The notes beneath the pieces are model-generated. The model saw only the letters and a program-made list of their open reading frames with translations, was not told where the DNA came from and did not search any database. From Sandarakinorhabdus sp. AAP62 (GTDB lineage: Bacteria > Pseudomonadota > Alphaproteobacteria > Sphingomonadales > Sphingomonadaceae), in NCBI RefSeq assembly GCF_000331225.1, contig NZ_ANFY01000007.1:124001-188000 (forward strand): a stretch of DNA of 64,000 nt. Reading direction: 5' to 3'. The number at the start of each line of letters is the position of its first letter. Within the stretch, counting starts at the first letter, position 1. Of the stretch, positions 15,657 to 25,271 are shown one piece after another. Position numbers and translations under genes: made by a program.

Positions 15657-16856
15657 GTGGCCAGCCGCAGCACCAACCGCACCCTCGCCGCCGCGCTCAC
15701 CCGCGGCGACCGTTCCACCATCGGCCGCTGGTTCTGGACGATCGACAAGACGCTGCTGATCATCATCTTCGCGCTGGTCGCCGCCGGCATCGTCGCCGTG
15801 GCCGCCGCTTCGCCCGCCGCCGCGCGCCGCCTGTCGGGCACCAATCTGCGGCTGGATGATCTCTATTTCCTCTATCGCCAATTGGGCTGGGTGGCGCTGG
15901 GCCTGCCGCTGATGCTGGCGACCTCGATGCTCGACATGCGGATGCTGAAGCGGCTGGCCGTGCTCGGCACGCTGGGCTGCCTGGTCGCCCTGCTGCTGGT
16001 GCCGTTCATCGGCGGCGGCGCCAACGGCGCGGCGCGCTGGATTCAGCTGCCGGGCTTCCAGTTCCAGCCGTCGGAATTCTTCAAACCCTGCTTCATCGTC
16101 ACCACCGCCTGGCTCTTGAGCCTGAAGGTGGAAGACCGCAGCCTGCCAACCATGCAGATCAGCCTCGGCATCCTCGGCATGGCGGTCATCTGCCTGATCG
16201 CCCAGCCAGACGTTGGCCAATCGGCGCTGATTTCGGCGGTATGGTTGACGCAAGCGATGCTGGCCGGCCTGTCGCTCACCATCGTGGCCGCGCTGGCCGG
16301 CGTGGGCCTGGTCGGGCTGGTCGCGGCCTATTTCACCCTCGATCACTTCGCCGCCCGCATCGACAAGTGGATATTGGGCACCGGCGACACCTTCCAGATC
16401 GACAAGGCGCTGGATTGTTTCCGCGCCGGCGGCTGGCTCGGCACCGGGCCGGGCGAAGGCCGCATGAAGTTCCGCCTGCCCGAAGCCCAGACCGACTATA
16501 TCTTCTCCGTCATCGGCGAGGAATTCGGCCTGATCGCCTGCTTCATGCTGGCCGGCCTGTTCATGGGACTCGTCGTGCGCGCGCTGCTGGTGGCGATGGA
16601 CGAGGAAGACCCGTTCGTGTTCCTCGCCACGGCGGGCCTTGCCGCCCAGTTCGGATTCCAGGCGGCGATCAACATGATGGTCAATCTGGCGCTGCTGCCA
16701 TCCAAGGGCATGACCCTGCCCTTCATCAGCCACGGCGGCTCCTCCTATCTCGCCATCTGCGTTGGTGCCGGGCTGCTGCTCGCGCTCACCCGCTGCAATC
16801 CCTTCCTGAAGGGCCAGCCCTGGGCGCGGCCGCCCGGCAGCCTGCGCCCGGCATGA
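15657..16856 (+). CDS. ftsW: Septal peptidoglycan glycosyltransferase FtsW (SEDS family)
   Basis: FtsW polymerises lipid II into septal glycan strands together with FtsI. The 399-residue protein is polytopic with about ten membrane helices and carries SEDS hallmarks: NGAARWIQLPGFQFQPSEF, the PEAQTDYIFSVIGEEFGL block with the catalytic-loop Asp, and PFISHGGSS near the C terminus. GTG 15657 is chosen over TTG 15642 because GAGGGGG lies seven bases upstream. The N terminus before the first helix is basic and cytoplasmic. The stop overlaps the murG ATG. Confidence 0.96.
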   Translation: MASRSTNRTLAAALTRGDRSTIGRWFWTIDKTLLIIIFALVAAGIVAVAAASPAAARRLSGTNLRLDDLYFLYRQLGWVALGLPLMLATSMLDMRMLKRLAVLGTLGCLVALLLVPFIGGGANGAARWIQLPGFQFQPSEFFKPCFIVTTAWLLSLKVEDRSLPTMQISLGILGMAVICLIAQPDVGQSALISAVWLTQAMLAGLSLTIVAALAGVGLVGLVAAYFTLDHFAARIDKWILGTGDTFQIDKALDCFRAGGWLGTGPGEGRMKFRLPEAQTDYIFSVIGEEFGLIACFMLAGLFMGLVVRALLVAMDEEDPFVFLATAGLAAQFGFQAAINMMVNLALLPSKGMTLPFISHGGSSYLAICVGAGLLLALTRCNPFLKGQPWARPPGSLRPA

Positions 16857-17977
16857 CGGACAATCCCCGCCCCACCACACCAGGCCCCGGCGGCACCTAT
16901 GTGCTGTGCGCCGGTGGCACCGGCGGCCACATGGTGCCGGCGCATTGCCTGGCGCTGGAATTGATGGCGCGCGGCCACAAGGTGCACCTGGTGACGGACG
17001 AGCGCGGCCTGCGTTTCCCCGGCCTGTTCCCCGGCGTGCCCGTGACGAAAGTGGAGGCGGCCTCCACCGGCCGCAGCGGCTGGCGGTCGCTGCCGCAAGT
17101 GGCGCTCAGCATCTGGAAGGGCCGCAGCGCCGCGCGGCAGCTGTTCAAGGACATGCGCCCGCGCGCCGTCATCGGCTTTGGCGGCTATCCCGCCCTGCCG
17201 GGCCTGCTGGCCGGCCTGTCGCTCTATCTGCCCTGCCTGATCCACGAACAGAACGCCGTATTGGGGCGCACCAACCGCTATCTGGCCCCGCGCGTGCGCG
17301 CCATTGCCACCAGCTTCCCCCGCGTCCGCCGCATGGAGGGCAGCTGGCAGCGCCGCGCGCATTTCGTTGGCAACCCGGTGCGGCCCGAAGTGCTGGCCGC
17401 GCGCGACGTGAAGTTCGACGAATACGCCGCCCGCCTGAAGTTGCTGGTCACCGGCGGCAGCCAGGGCGCTGCCATCCTCAACAAGGTGGTGCCCGCCGCC
17501 ATCGCGCTGCTGCCCGCCCATGTGCGCGCTATTCTGGATGTCACCCACCAGGGCCGCGACGAGGACCGCGAAGCGATGCTCACCGCCTATCGCGCCGCCG
17601 GCATTGAACCGACGATCGCCGCCTATTTCCCCGATCTCCCCGCCGAAATGGCCTCCAGCCATATCGTCATCGCCCGGTCGGGCGCGTCGACGGTGGCGGA
17701 GCTGGCGGTGATGGGCCGGCCGTCCATATTGGTGCCGCTGCCGATCGCGACGGATGATCATCAGGCCGACAATGCTGCCGCCCTGGTGGCCGCCGGCGGC
17801 GCGCAGATGATCCGTCAACAGGATTTTACGCCGGAGCGGCTGGCCGAGGCCTTGACGCAATGGTTAACAGACCGGCAGGGGTTGGCCGAGGCCGCCGCAG
17901 CGGCGCGCGCCGCCGGTCATCCGGAGGCGGCGACACGCTTGGCCAATCTTGTCATTGCCACTGGATTGATCGCATGA
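16853..17977 (+). CDS. murG: UDP-GlcNAc:lipid I N-acetylglucosaminyltransferase MurG
   Basis: MurG is a peripheral inner-membrane GT28 enzyme that converts lipid I to lipid II. The N-terminal glycine loop [21 protein letters not shown], the [12 protein letters not shown] block, the second glycine loop VTGGSQGA and the donor-site [12 protein letters not shown] and DDHQADNA motifs are visible. The 374-residue length is typical. ATG 16853 overlaps the ftsW stop by 4 bases; longer upstream frames run through ftsW and lack family similarity. Confidence 0.96.
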   Translation: MTDNPRPTTPGPGGTYVLCAGGTGGHMVPAHCLALELMARGHKVHLVTDERGLRFPGLFPGVPVTKVEAASTGRSGWRSLPQVALSIWKGRSAARQLFKDMRPRAVIGFGGYPALPGLLAGLSLYLPCLIHEQNAVLGRTNRYLAPRVRAIATSFPRVRRMEGSWQRRAHFVGNPVRPEVLAARDVKFDEYAARLKLLVTGGSQGAAILNKVVPAAIALLPAHVRAILDVTHQGRDEDREAMLTAYRAAGIEPTIAAYFPDLPAEMASSHIVIARSGASTVAELAVMGRPSILVPLPIATDDHQADNAAALVAAGGAQMIRQQDFTPERLAEALTQWLTDRQGLAEAAAAARAAGHPEAATRLANLVIATGLIA

Positions 17978-19425
17978 ACTCCGCTCCCGCAACCATTCGT
18001 CTTCGCCCCGGTTTCCGCACCGATATCGGCGTCATCCATTTCGTCGGCATCGGCGGCATCGGCATGTCCGGCATTGCCGAGGTGATGGCCAATCTGGGCT
18101 TTGACGTGCAGGGCAGCGATTCTGCCGAAGGTTATGTGGTCGAAGGCCTGCGCAAGAAGGGCATCAAGGTCTTCATCGGCCAGAAGGCGGACAATGTCGC
18201 CAATGCCGCCGTTCTGGTCACCTCCACCGCCATCAAGGCCGACAATCCCGAAGTCGTCGCCGCCCGCGCCAAGCGCATCCCGGTGGTGCGCCGCGCCGAG
18301 ATGCTGGCCGAACTGATGCGGCTGAAAAGCTGCGTGGCGGTGGCCGGCACCCACGGCAAGACCACCACCACCTCGATGGTCGCCACGCTGCTCGATGCCG
18401 GCGGGCTTGATCCCACGGTGATCAACGGCGGCATCATCAATTCGATCGGCTCCAACGCCCGGCTTGGCGCGTCGGACTGGATGGTGGTGGAAGCCGATGA
18501 AAGCGACGGCAGCTTCCTGCGGCTGACCGGCACCTTCGGCATCGTCACCAACATCGATCCCGAACATCTCGATCACTGGGGCGATTTCGAAAAGGTGCGC
18601 GAAGGCTTCCGCAGCTTTGTCCATGCCGTGCCCTTCTATGGCGCCGCGATCCTGTGCATCGATCACCCGGAAGTGCAGGCGCTGATCCCGCGCGTGTCCG
18701 ATCGGCGCATCATCACCTATGGCTTTGCCGCCACCGCCGATGTGCGCGGCGCCGACGTGACGCCGGTGCCGGGCGGCAACCGCTTCTCCGTGCTCGTCCG
18801 CACCCGTGATGGCCAGCGCCGCATCGATGATCTGGTGCTGCCGATGCCCGGCCGCCACAATGTGCAGAATTCCCTCGCCGCCATTGCCGTCGCGCTGGAA
18901 CTGGGCGTGGATGATGATGGCCTGCGCGCCGGCCTGGCCCGCTTTGGCGGGGTCAAGCGCCGCTTCACCAAGGTGGGCGAAGTGGCCGGCACCACCATCA
19001 TCGATGATTATGGCCACCACCCGGTGGAAATCCGCGCCGTGCTCGCCGCCGCCCGCGAAGGCGCGTCGAATGTAGAGGGGGGCGGCCGCGTGATCGCCGT
19101 GGTGCAACCCCACCGCTACACCCGCCTGCGCGACCTGATGGCGGACTTCTGCGCGGCGTTCAACGATGCCGACATGGTCTATGTCGCCCCGGTCTATGCC
19201 GCCGGCGAAGCGCCGATTGCCGGCGTCGATGCAGCAGCGCTCGCCGCCGGGCTGGTTGCGGCCGGGCACCCGAGCGCCGACACGGTGACGGGTGCGGACA
19301 ATCTGGCGGTGAAACTGGCTGGCGTCGTGCAGCCGGGTGACCAGGTGATCTGCCTGGGCGCGGGCGACATCACCAAGTGGGCCGCGGGCCTGGCTGATGC
19401 GATTGCGCGGGTGAAGGCGGGGTGA
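17974..19425 (+). CDS. murC: UDP-MurNAc:L-alanine ligase MurC
   Basis: MurC starts the stem peptide by joining L-Ala to UDP-MurNAc. The N-terminal [16 protein letters not shown] nucleotide-binding loop, the ATP loop GTHGKTT (G125-K129), [19 protein letters not shown] and [14 protein letters not shown] are classic MurC motifs. The 483-residue length is normal. The start overlaps the murG stop by ATGA. The stop is the first base of a long palindromic repeat that separates it from murB. Confidence 0.97.
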   Translation: MNSAPATIRLRPGFRTDIGVIHFVGIGGIGMSGIAEVMANLGFDVQGSDSAEGYVVEGLRKKGIKVFIGQKADNVANAAVLVTSTAIKADNPEVVAARAKRIPVVRRAEMLAELMRLKSCVAVAGTHGKTTTTSMVATLLDAGGLDPTVINGGIINSIGSNARLGASDWMVVEADESDGSFLRLTGTFGIVTNIDPEHLDHWGDFEKVREGFRSFVHAVPFYGAAILCIDHPEVQALIPRVSDRRIITYGFAATADVRGADVTPVPGGNRFSVLVRTRDGQRRIDDLVLPMPGRHNVQNSLAAIAVALELGVDDDGLRAGLARFGGVKRRFTKVGEVAGTTIIDDYGHHPVEIRAVLAAAREGASNVEGGGRVIAVVQPHRYTRLRDLMADFCAAFNDADMVYVAPVYAAGEAPIAGVDAAALAAGLVAAGHPSADTVTGADNLAVKLAGVVQPGDQVICLGAGDITKWAAGLADAIARVKAG

Positions 19426-19569
19426 TGGGCTTGCCGCCCCTCTCCCGCCGCGCTGCGCGCGATTCGACCTCTCCCCGGCGGGGAGAGGTGAAGAATGGGC
19501 CTCACCTCTTCCCGCCGGGGAGAGGTCGAGAGACGCGCGCAGCGCGGCCCGGGAGAGGGGCAGGCCCAT
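19425..19569. repeat. Long imperfect palindromic repeat filling the murC-murB gap
   Basis: The whole gap is one nested inverted repeat. The outer arms (ATGGGCTTG near 19425 and CAGGCCCAT near 19561) and CCCCTCTCCCG/CGGGAGAGGGG pair, then a perfect 14-bp arm (19448-19461 with 19534-19547), then two inner palindromes built on CCTCTCCCCGGCGGGGAGAGG-like units at about 19468-19489 and 19504-19527. This CCTCTCC/GGAGAGG type resembles dispersed intergenic palindromes seen in many alphaproteobacterial genomes. The right arm also supplies the GAGAGGGG ribosome site of murB, and the outer arms include the murC stop and part of the murB start. Confidence 0.85.
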
Positions 19570-20458
19570 GCTGACCCCACCAAATCCACTGCGCGGCAAG
19601 CTGACGGCATCCGCCCCCCTCGCCCCGCTGGTCTGGTTCAAGGCCGGCGGCGTGGCGGACTGGTTGTTCGAGCCGGCCGATATCGATGATCTGCGCGATT
19701 TCCTGAAAGGTCTGCCCTCCGACATGCCGGTGATGGCGCTGGGTCTGGGCAGCAACCTGATCGTGCGGGACGGTGGGGTTTCGGGCGTGGTGGTGCGGCT
19801 GGGCAAGGCGTTCGGCAAGGTCAGCGCTGATGGTGACACGCTCACCTGCGGTGGCGGTGCGTCGGGCATTGCCGTGAGCAGCGCCGCGCGCGATGCCGGC
19901 GTGGCGGGTCTGGAATTCCTGCGCGGCATTCCCGGCACGGTGGGCGGCTTCGTGCGGATGAACGGCGGCGCCTATGGCCGCGAAGTCGCCGATGTACTGG
20001 TCGACGTGACCATCGTCACCCGCGACGGCGGCATCGAAACACGTGCACTTGCCGCTCTGGATTACAGCTATCGCCACAGCAACCTGCGCGACGGCGAGAT
20101 CGTGGTGACCGCCCGCCTGAAGGGCCAGCCCGGCGACAAGATCGCCATCCAGACCGAGATGGACCGCATCGCTGCCGCCCGCGAAGCCAGCCAGCCGCTG
20201 CGCACTCGCACCGGTGGTTCCACCTTCAAGAACCCGGCACCGCACAAGGCCTGGGAACTGGTGCACAATGCCGGCTGCCGCGGGCTCAGGGTTGGCGGTG
20301 CCGAGGTGAGCGAGAAACATTCCAACTTCCTGATCAACAGCCACCGCGCCACCGCTGCCGATATCGAGGCGCTGGGCGAACTGGTGCGCGCCCATGTGCT
20401 GCGCGTGGCTGGCGTGAACCTGGAGTGGGAAATCCAGCGCGTGGGGCGGGTGCAATGA
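19568..20458 (+). CDS. murB: UDP-N-acetylenolpyruvoylglucosamine reductase MurB
   Basis: MurB is the FAD enzyme that reduces UDP-GlcNAc-enolpyruvate to UDP-MurNAc. The FAD/PCMH domain shows LGLGSNLIVRDGG and GLEFLRGIPGTVGGFVRMNG, and the C-terminal substrate domain shows the catalytic-Ser segment GGSTFKNP, HSNFLINS and the final NLEWEIQRVG with the conserved Glu. The 296-residue length fits. The ATG lies at the edge of a long palindrome whose right arm contains its ribosome site, so expression may be modulated by that structure. The stop overlaps the ddl ATG. Confidence 0.95.
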   Translation: MLTPPNPLRGKLTASAPLAPLVWFKAGGVADWLFEPADIDDLRDFLKGLPSDMPVMALGLGSNLIVRDGGVSGVVVRLGKAFGKVSADGDTLTCGGGASGIAVSSAARDAGVAGLEFLRGIPGTVGGFVRMNGGAYGREVADVLVDVTIVTRDGGIETRALAALDYSYRHSNLRDGEIVVTARLKGQPGDKIAIQTEMDRIAAAREASQPLRTRTGGSTFKNPAPHKAWELVHNAGCRGLRVGGAEVSEKHSNFLINSHRATAADIEALGELVRAHVLRVAGVNLEWEIQRVGRVQ

Positions 20459-21390
20459 GGGTGGCGGTGCTCATGGGCGGCTGGTCGGCAGAGCGCGAGG
20501 TGTCTCTCACCTCCGGCCGCGGCATCGCGCAGGCCTGCCGCACGCTGGGCCATGCGGTCACAGAGATCGACATGGGCCGCGACGTTGCCCAGCGCCTGAT
20601 CGAAGCCGCGCCCGATGTGGTGTTCAATGCGCTGCACGGCACGCCGGGCGAAGATGGCACGGTGCAGGGCCTGATGGACCTGCTCGGCCTGTGCTACACG
20701 CACAGCGGCCTCACCACCTCGGCCATCGCCATCGACAAGGAACTCACCAAGAAGGTGCTGGTGCCGGCCGGCGTACCGATGCCGCAGGGCAAGGTGGTCA
20801 CCAGCGAAAGCCTGTTCGCCGGCGATCCGCTGCCCCGCCCCTATGTGCTGAAGCCGGTCAACGAAGGCTCGTCCGTTGGTGTCGCCATCGTCACCGACGC
20901 CAGCAATTACGGCAATCCGATCCGCCGCGACGTGCCAGGGCCTTGGGCTGCATTTGAAACACTGCTGGCCGAGCCTTTTGTGGCCGGGAAGGAATTGACC
21001 GTGGCAGTGATCGGCGACGAGGCGCTCGCCGTGACCGAATTGCAGACCTCCAGCGGCTTTTATGATTATGAGGCCAAATATACCGATGGCCTGACGCTGC
21101 ACATCTGCCCCGCCGAATTGCCGGCCGAAATCGAAGCGGCCTGCCTCAAGCATGCCCTGACCGCCCACCGCGCGCTGGGCTGCCGTGGCACCAGCCGGTC
21201 CGATTTCCGCTGGGATCCGGCGCAGGGGCTGGCTGGCCTCTATCTGCTGGAAACCAACACCCAGCCCGGCATGACGCCCTTGAGCCTGGTGCCGGAACAG
21301 GCAAAGTATCGCGGCATCAGTTACGAACAGCTGGTGCAACGCCTGATCGATATGGCGCTGCACGACCATCGGAAGGGGGCACAGCCATGA
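20455..21390 (+). CDS. ddl: D-alanine--D-alanine ligase (DdlB type)
   Basis: This 311-residue ATP-grasp enzyme makes the D-Ala-D-Ala dipeptide used by MurF. Start ATG 20455 overlaps the murB stop and gives the canonical beginning MRVAVLMGGWSAEREVSLTS. Other motifs are NALHGTPGEDGTVQG, YVLKPVNEGSSVGV and the metal-binding ETNTQPGMTPLSL. The tyrosine usual in the HG..GEDG/Y region is consistent with a normal D-Ala ligase rather than a D-lactate ligase, though this was judged by eye. Its stop overlaps ftsQ by ATGA. Confidence 0.95.
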   Translation: MRVAVLMGGWSAEREVSLTSGRGIAQACRTLGHAVTEIDMGRDVAQRLIEAAPDVVFNALHGTPGEDGTVQGLMDLLGLCYTHSGLTTSAIAIDKELTKKVLVPAGVPMPQGKVVTSESLFAGDPLPRPYVLKPVNEGSSVGVAIVTDASNYGNPIRRDVPGPWAAFETLLAEPFVAGKELTVAVIGDEALAVTELQTSSGFYDYEAKYTDGLTLHICPAELPAEIEAACLKHALTAHRALGCRGTSRSDFRWDPAQGLAGLYLLETNTQPGMTPLSLVPEQAKYRGISYEQLVQRLIDMALHDHRKGAQP

Positions 21391-22262
21391 CCGCCGCCGT
21401 TCTGAAACGCGGCGCCAAGCCGCCAAAGGCCGCGCAGAAGCGGCCCGTCCGCGTCGCGACCGGCCCGAAGATCACCCGCCAGCAGCTGGGCATCGGTGCC
21501 GGCGTGACGCTGGCCATTGCCCTGGTGGTGATGATCGCCATTGGCGTGCCGCAGCGCATCTGGAACGGCTTTGTGGAATGGACCGCCGCGCAGGGCTGGG
21601 AAGTGCGCCATGTCGAACTGACCGGCGCGCGCGAACAGGAACGGCTGGCGATTTATGCTGCCGTGCTCAATGGCCCGAGCAACGCCATGCTCGCCACCGA
21701 TCTGGATGATGTGCGCGACCGGTTGCGCGCGCTGCCGTGGCTGGCCGATGCCAGCGTGCAGCGCCGCCTGCCCGATACGCTGGTGATCGAGGTGAAGGAG
21801 CGCAAGCCCGTCGCGCTGTGGCAATATCGCCAGCGCCTCGCCGCCATCGACATCAGCGGCAAGGTGCTGACCCGCGATCGGCTGGAGCGCTGGAACGATC
21901 TGCCCATTCTTGTTGGCGCCGGCGCCAACACCCGCGTGCGCGACGCGCTGGAACTGATCGCCGCCACGCCGCTGGGCCGCGATGTGAATGCCGCCGTATT
22001 CGTGGGCGGCCGCCGCTGGGACTTGCGCTTCAAGAGCGGCGAGACGCTGGCGCTGCCCGATCAGCCCGGCCAGGCCCGCGCGGCGCTGGCCACCTTTGCC
22101 AAGCTGGATGGGCAGGGCCCGGAACGCCTGCTGGGCGGGCGCTTCACTCGCTTTGATCTGCGTCTGCCCGGCCGCATGATCGTGGCCGGGCCGGCCGTGG
22201 CTGAAACCCTGGCTGAAGCGGAAAAGGCGCGTCGCGCCGCCGCCCAGGCCCAGAAGATCTGA
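21387..22262 (+). CDS. ftsQ: Cell division protein FtsQ
   Basis: FtsQ is a bitopic divisome scaffold linking early and late proteins. The 291-residue protein has a long basic cytoplasmic N terminus, one membrane helix (about residues 36-54, GAGVTLAIALVVMIAIGV), a POTRA domain (VRHVELTGAREQERLAIYAAV to LPDTLVIEVKERKPVALW) and the FtsQ beta domain containing LAAIDISGKVL. Order ddl-ftsQ-ftsA-ftsZ is standard. The ATG overlaps the ddl stop and the end lies 8 bases before ftsA. The C-terminal tail is Ala/Glu/Lys-rich and helical. Confidence 0.93.
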   Translation: MTAAVLKRGAKPPKAAQKRPVRVATGPKITRQQLGIGAGVTLAIALVVMIAIGVPQRIWNGFVEWTAAQGWEVRHVELTGAREQERLAIYAAVLNGPSNAMLATDLDDVRDRLRALPWLADASVQRRLPDTLVIEVKERKPVALWQYRQRLAAIDISGKVLTRDRLERWNDLPILVGAGANTRVRDALELIAATPLGRDVNAAVFVGGRRWDLRFKSGETLALPDQPGQARAALATFAKLDGQGPERLLGGRFTRFDLRLPGRMIVAGPAVAETLAEAEKARRAAAQAQKI

Positions 22263-22270
22263 GGAACAAG

Positions 22271-23548
22271 ATGGCCCCGCGTATTCCCCTTCCTCCTCTC
22301 GGCCGCGGCCAACCGGAACGTCCGGTGGCGGTGCTGGATGTGGGCACATCGAAAGTCTCGGCGTTGATCGCGCTGATCGGCGGCGACGGAACACCACGCA
22401 TCATCGGCAGCGGGCAAAAGCCCTGCATGGGCCTGAAGCGCGGCACGGTAACGGATTTCGACAAGGCCGAAATGGCCATTCGCGGCGCCATGGACCAGGC
22501 CGAACGCGCCGCCGGCATGCAGATGGACAGCGTGATCGCCAGCTTTGCCGCCGGCAACATGGGCAGTTCGATGGCCAGCGCCGAAATCGATATCGCAGGA
22601 GCCAGCATCACCCCCACCGACATGGTGACCCTGCGCCAGGCGGGACGCGCCGCCATCGATCCGCGCAATCGCAGCGTGGTGCATGCCCTGCCGGCGCTCT
22701 ATACGCTCGATGGCCTGCCCGGTGTCGAAAGCCCCTTGGGCCTGCATGCCGACCGGCTGGGCATGGATATTCATGTCGTGACGGCTGACACGCCGGCGAT
22801 CATGAACTTCACGCGCGCCGTGGCACAATCGCACCTGGGCATTTCCACGCTGGTCGCCAGCCCTCTGGCCGCCAGCCTGGCCGTGCTGGACGATGAAGAA
22901 CGCGATATCGGCGTGGCGCTGATCGACATCGGCGCGGGCATGACCAGCATTGCCGTGCACAAGTTCGGCATTGCCGTGGGCGTCGCCACCGTGCCGATGG
23001 GCAGCGCCGACATCACCGATGATATTGCGGCGGCCTTTGACACCAAACGCAGCAACGCCGAGCGGCTGAAGACCTTCGACGGTGCCGCCGTGGCCACCAT
23101 CCGCGATCAGACCGATCCGGTGATCATCCCGCCCAATATCGAGGATGGCAGCGTCGAAGCGCGCAAGGTGCCGCGCGCGCAGCTGGTGGGCGTCATCCGC
23201 ACCCGGCTCGAACTGCTGTTCGGCGAAATCAGCAAGGCATTGTCGGGCCTGGGTTTTGTCGGCCCGCAGGCGCGACGCATCGTGCTGACTGGTGGCGGTT
23301 CCGATCTGCGGTCCATCGCGGATTTTGCCGGTTCCTATCTGGGCTGCAATGTCCGTATCGGACGGCCACGGGGGTTGAATGGCCTGCCCGTGGCGCAGGA
23401 AGGCCCGGCCTTTGCGACACTGGCCGGGCTCGTGCTGTTTGCGCAAGGCGATCCAGGCGATGTGTGGCACACGCAGGTGACCAGCGAAGCCCCCTCGCTT
23501 CGACGCGGATTCGGGGGCGTCATCGAAAAACTGTGGGGAAGTCTGTGA
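22271..23548 (+). CDS. ftsA: Cell division protein FtsA
   Basis: FtsA is an actin-like ATPase that tethers FtsZ filaments to the membrane. The 425-residue protein begins its fold at VAVLDVGTSKVSALIA and has the 1C-subdomain region, phosphate-2 ALIDIGAGMTSIAV and the adenosine motif RRIVLTGGGSDL. The C terminus ends with the probable membrane-targeting amphipathic helix GFGGVIEKLWGSL. A GAGGAAC ribosome site precedes the ATG. Length and order before ftsZ are typical. Confidence 0.95.
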   Translation: MAPRIPLPPLGRGQPERPVAVLDVGTSKVSALIALIGGDGTPRIIGSGQKPCMGLKRGTVTDFDKAEMAIRGAMDQAERAAGMQMDSVIASFAAGNMGSSMASAEIDIAGASITPTDMVTLRQAGRAAIDPRNRSVVHALPALYTLDGLPGVESPLGLHADRLGMDIHVVTADTPAIMNFTRAVAQSHLGISTLVASPLAASLAVLDDEERDIGVALIDIGAGMTSIAVHKFGIAVGVATVPMGSADITDDIAAAFDTKRSNAERLKTFDGAAVATIRDQTDPVIIPPNIEDGSVEARKVPRAQLVGVIRTRLELLFGEISKALSGLGFVGPQARRIVLTGGGSDLRSIADFAGSYLGCNVRIGRPRGLNGLPVAQEGPAFATLAGLVLFAQGDPGDVWHTQVTSEAPSLRRGFGGVIEKLWGSL

Positions 23549-23607
23549 AGTCACTTCCCACCGATTCGCTCATCATCTAGTATGATTCTGATCTCGGGAG
23601 ACACGAC
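23549..23607 (+). promoter_or_regulatory. ftsA-ftsZ gap with two GANTC sites and a candidate promoter
   Basis: These 59 bases are the most AT-rich part of the cluster. They contain two GATTC sites (23563-23567 and 23584-23588) recognised by the cell-cycle methylase CcrM, a TATGAT hexamer (23581-23586) overlapping the second one, and a GGGAG ribosome site (23596-23600) seven bases before ftsZ. In Caulobacter, ftsZ transcription depends on CcrM methylation and GcrA, so a similar internal promoter is likely here. Confidence 0.5.
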
Positions 23608-25119
23608 ATGCTGGAATTCGCCAAGCCGGAATTGACGGAACTGAAGCCGCGTATCGCCGTTGTTGGTGTTGGCGGTGCGGGCTGCAATGCGGTGGCCAAC
23701 ATGATCGCCGCCGATCTGATGGGCGTTGAGTTTGTTGTGGCCAATACCGATGCCCAGCAGCTGGCCATGAGCCCGGCCGGCACCCGCATCCAGCTGGGCA
23801 TGAAGATCACGCAGGGCCTGGGCGCCGGCGCCCGCCCGGAGATCGGTCGCGCCGCCGCTGAAGAGACGCTGGATCAGCTCGAAACCGCGCTGGATGGCGC
23901 GCACATGTGCTTCATCGCCGCCGGCATGGGCGGCGGCACCGGCACCGGCGCCGCGCCGGTCGTCGCCCGCGCCGCGCGCGAGAAGGGCATCCTCACCGTC
24001 GGTGTCGTCACCAAGCCGTTCAGCTTTGAAGGCGCCAAGCGCATGCGCGCCGCCGAGGAAGGCATTGCCGAGCTGCAGAAGCATGTCGACACGCTGATCA
24101 TCATCCCGAACCAGAATCTGTTCCTGATCGCCAATGCCAACACCACCTTCAAGGACGCCTTTGCCATGGCGGACCAGGTGCTGCACCAGGGCGTGCGCGG
24201 CATCACCGATCTGATGATCATGCCCGGCCTGATCAACCTCGATTTCGCCGATATCCGCACCGTGATGAGCGAGATGGGCAAGGCGATGATGGGGACGGGT
24301 GAGGCTTCTGGCGAAGGCCGCGCCATCGAAGCCGCGCAGAAGGCCATCGCCAACCCGCTGCTCGATGAAGTCTCCATGCGCGGTGCCAAGGGTGTGATCA
24401 TCAACATCACCGGTGGCGACGATCTGAAGCTGATGGAAGTGGACGAAGCCGCCTCCTACATCCGCGACATGGTCGATACCGAAGCCAACATCATCGTGGG
24501 CAGCGCCTTCAACAAGGATCTGGACGGCCTGATGCGGGTGAGCGTGGTGGCGACCGGCATCGATGCCGCCAGCCGTCCGATGCCGATCCCGGCCCCGCAG
24601 AAGAAGACTGCCGCGCCGGCCTTCCTGGCCCAGCCCAGCATCTTCACCATGCCGCCGCCAATCAGCCAGCCCGCGCCGGAACCGGAACCCGAGCCGGTTG
24701 CCGAAGTGCAGCCCGAGCCGGCACCGATGAACGACGCACCGCTGGCCCCGACGCTGGATCTGCCGGTGGGCGAGGAAGCCGTGGCGCGCGTGCTGGATGC
24801 CATCGAGATCAAGGAAGCCGAGCTCGCCGAGCCGGTGGAAGACGATGCCATGGATCTGGCCGAAATGGGCGAGCGGGTGGAAACCACCTTCACCTTCACG
24901 CCGGCTGCGCCTGTTGCTGGCCCGGCGGTGACGCCGCCCCCGGCGCCGGAGCCAGTGGCCGAAGATCGCCCGCTCACCCTGTTTGAACGCATGATGGGCA
25001 TGAGCCGCAAGCCGCGCGCCCCGGAAGCGCCGCCAGCCACACTGGCCCCGCAACCGGAACCACCGCAGGCCAGCGATGACGATGTGCCGGGCTTCATGAA
25101 GCGGCAGGTCAACCGCTGA
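23608..25119 (+). CDS. ftsZ: Cell division protein FtsZ
   Basis: FtsZ is the tubulin-like GTPase that forms the division ring. The 503-residue protein has the nucleotide-binding start [15 protein letters not shown], the tubulin signature [13 protein letters not shown] (around residue 108), the T7 synergy loop [11 protein letters not shown] and the C-terminal globular subdomain to about residue 325. A long Pro/Glu/Ala-rich linker of roughly 160 residues follows, typical of alphaproteobacteria, and the extreme C terminus [11 protein letters not shown] is the conserved peptide that binds FtsA and other partners. Confidence 0.98.
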   Translation: MLEFAKPELTELKPRIAVVGVGGAGCNAVANMIAADLMGVEFVVANTDAQQLAMSPAGTRIQLGMKITQGLGAGARPEIGRAAAEETLDQLETALDGAHMCFIAAGMGGGTGTGAAPVVARAAREKGILTVGVVTKPFSFEGAKRMRAAEEGIAELQKHVDTLIIIPNQNLFLIANANTTFKDAFAMADQVLHQGVRGITDLMIMPGLINLDFADIRTVMSEMGKAMMGTGEASGEGRAIEAAQKAIANPLLDEVSMRGAKGVIINITGGDDLKLMEVDEAASYIRDMVDTEANIIVGSAFNKDLDGLMRVSVVATGIDAASRPMPIPAPQKKTAAPAFLAQPSIFTMPPPISQPAPEPEPEPVAEVQPEPAPMNDAPLAPTLDLPVGEEAVARVLDAIEIKEAELAEPVEDDAMDLAEMGERVETTFTFTPAAPVAGPAVTPPPAPEPVAEDRPLTLFERMMGMSRKPRAPEAPPATLAPQPEPPQASDDDVPGFMKRQVNR

Positions 25120-25142
25120 GAACCCAGGCCAATGGGCTTGGG

Positions 25143-25178
25143 CTGCAACGGGTGGACGCGCCCCGCAACCCGTTGCAG
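25143..25178 (+). other. Inverted repeat immediately downstream of ftsZ
   Basis: CTGCAACGGGT (25143-25153) and ACCCGTTGCAG (25168-25178) form a perfect 11-bp stem with a 14-base loop, 24 bases after the ftsZ stop. No T-tract follows, so it is probably an mRNA 3'-end stabilising hairpin or an accessory to the terminator that lies 25 bases further on. Confidence 0.55.
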
Positions 25179-25203
25179 ACCCTCCACACCACAGGATGAC
25201 AAG

Positions 25204-25232
25204 GGCCCGGCTGACTGTAGCCGGGCCTTTTT
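25204..25232 (+). terminator. Intrinsic terminator of the dcw cluster
   Basis: GGCCCGGCT and AGCCGGGCC form a perfect 9-bp GC-rich stem with a 6-base loop, followed directly by five T residues (25228-25232). It lies 85 bases after the ftsZ stop and just before the DUF1800 gene, so it closes the dcw transcription unit. Confidence 0.88.
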
Positions 25233-25271
25233 CGTGCGAGGGAAAGCCCGGGCTGGCGCGTTGAGGATGGC

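Noticed and set aside
17917-19938. 673-codon minus-strand open frame across murC and murB
   Set aside because: It runs antisense to two well-supported genes and through the palindromic repeat, and has no recognisable motif.
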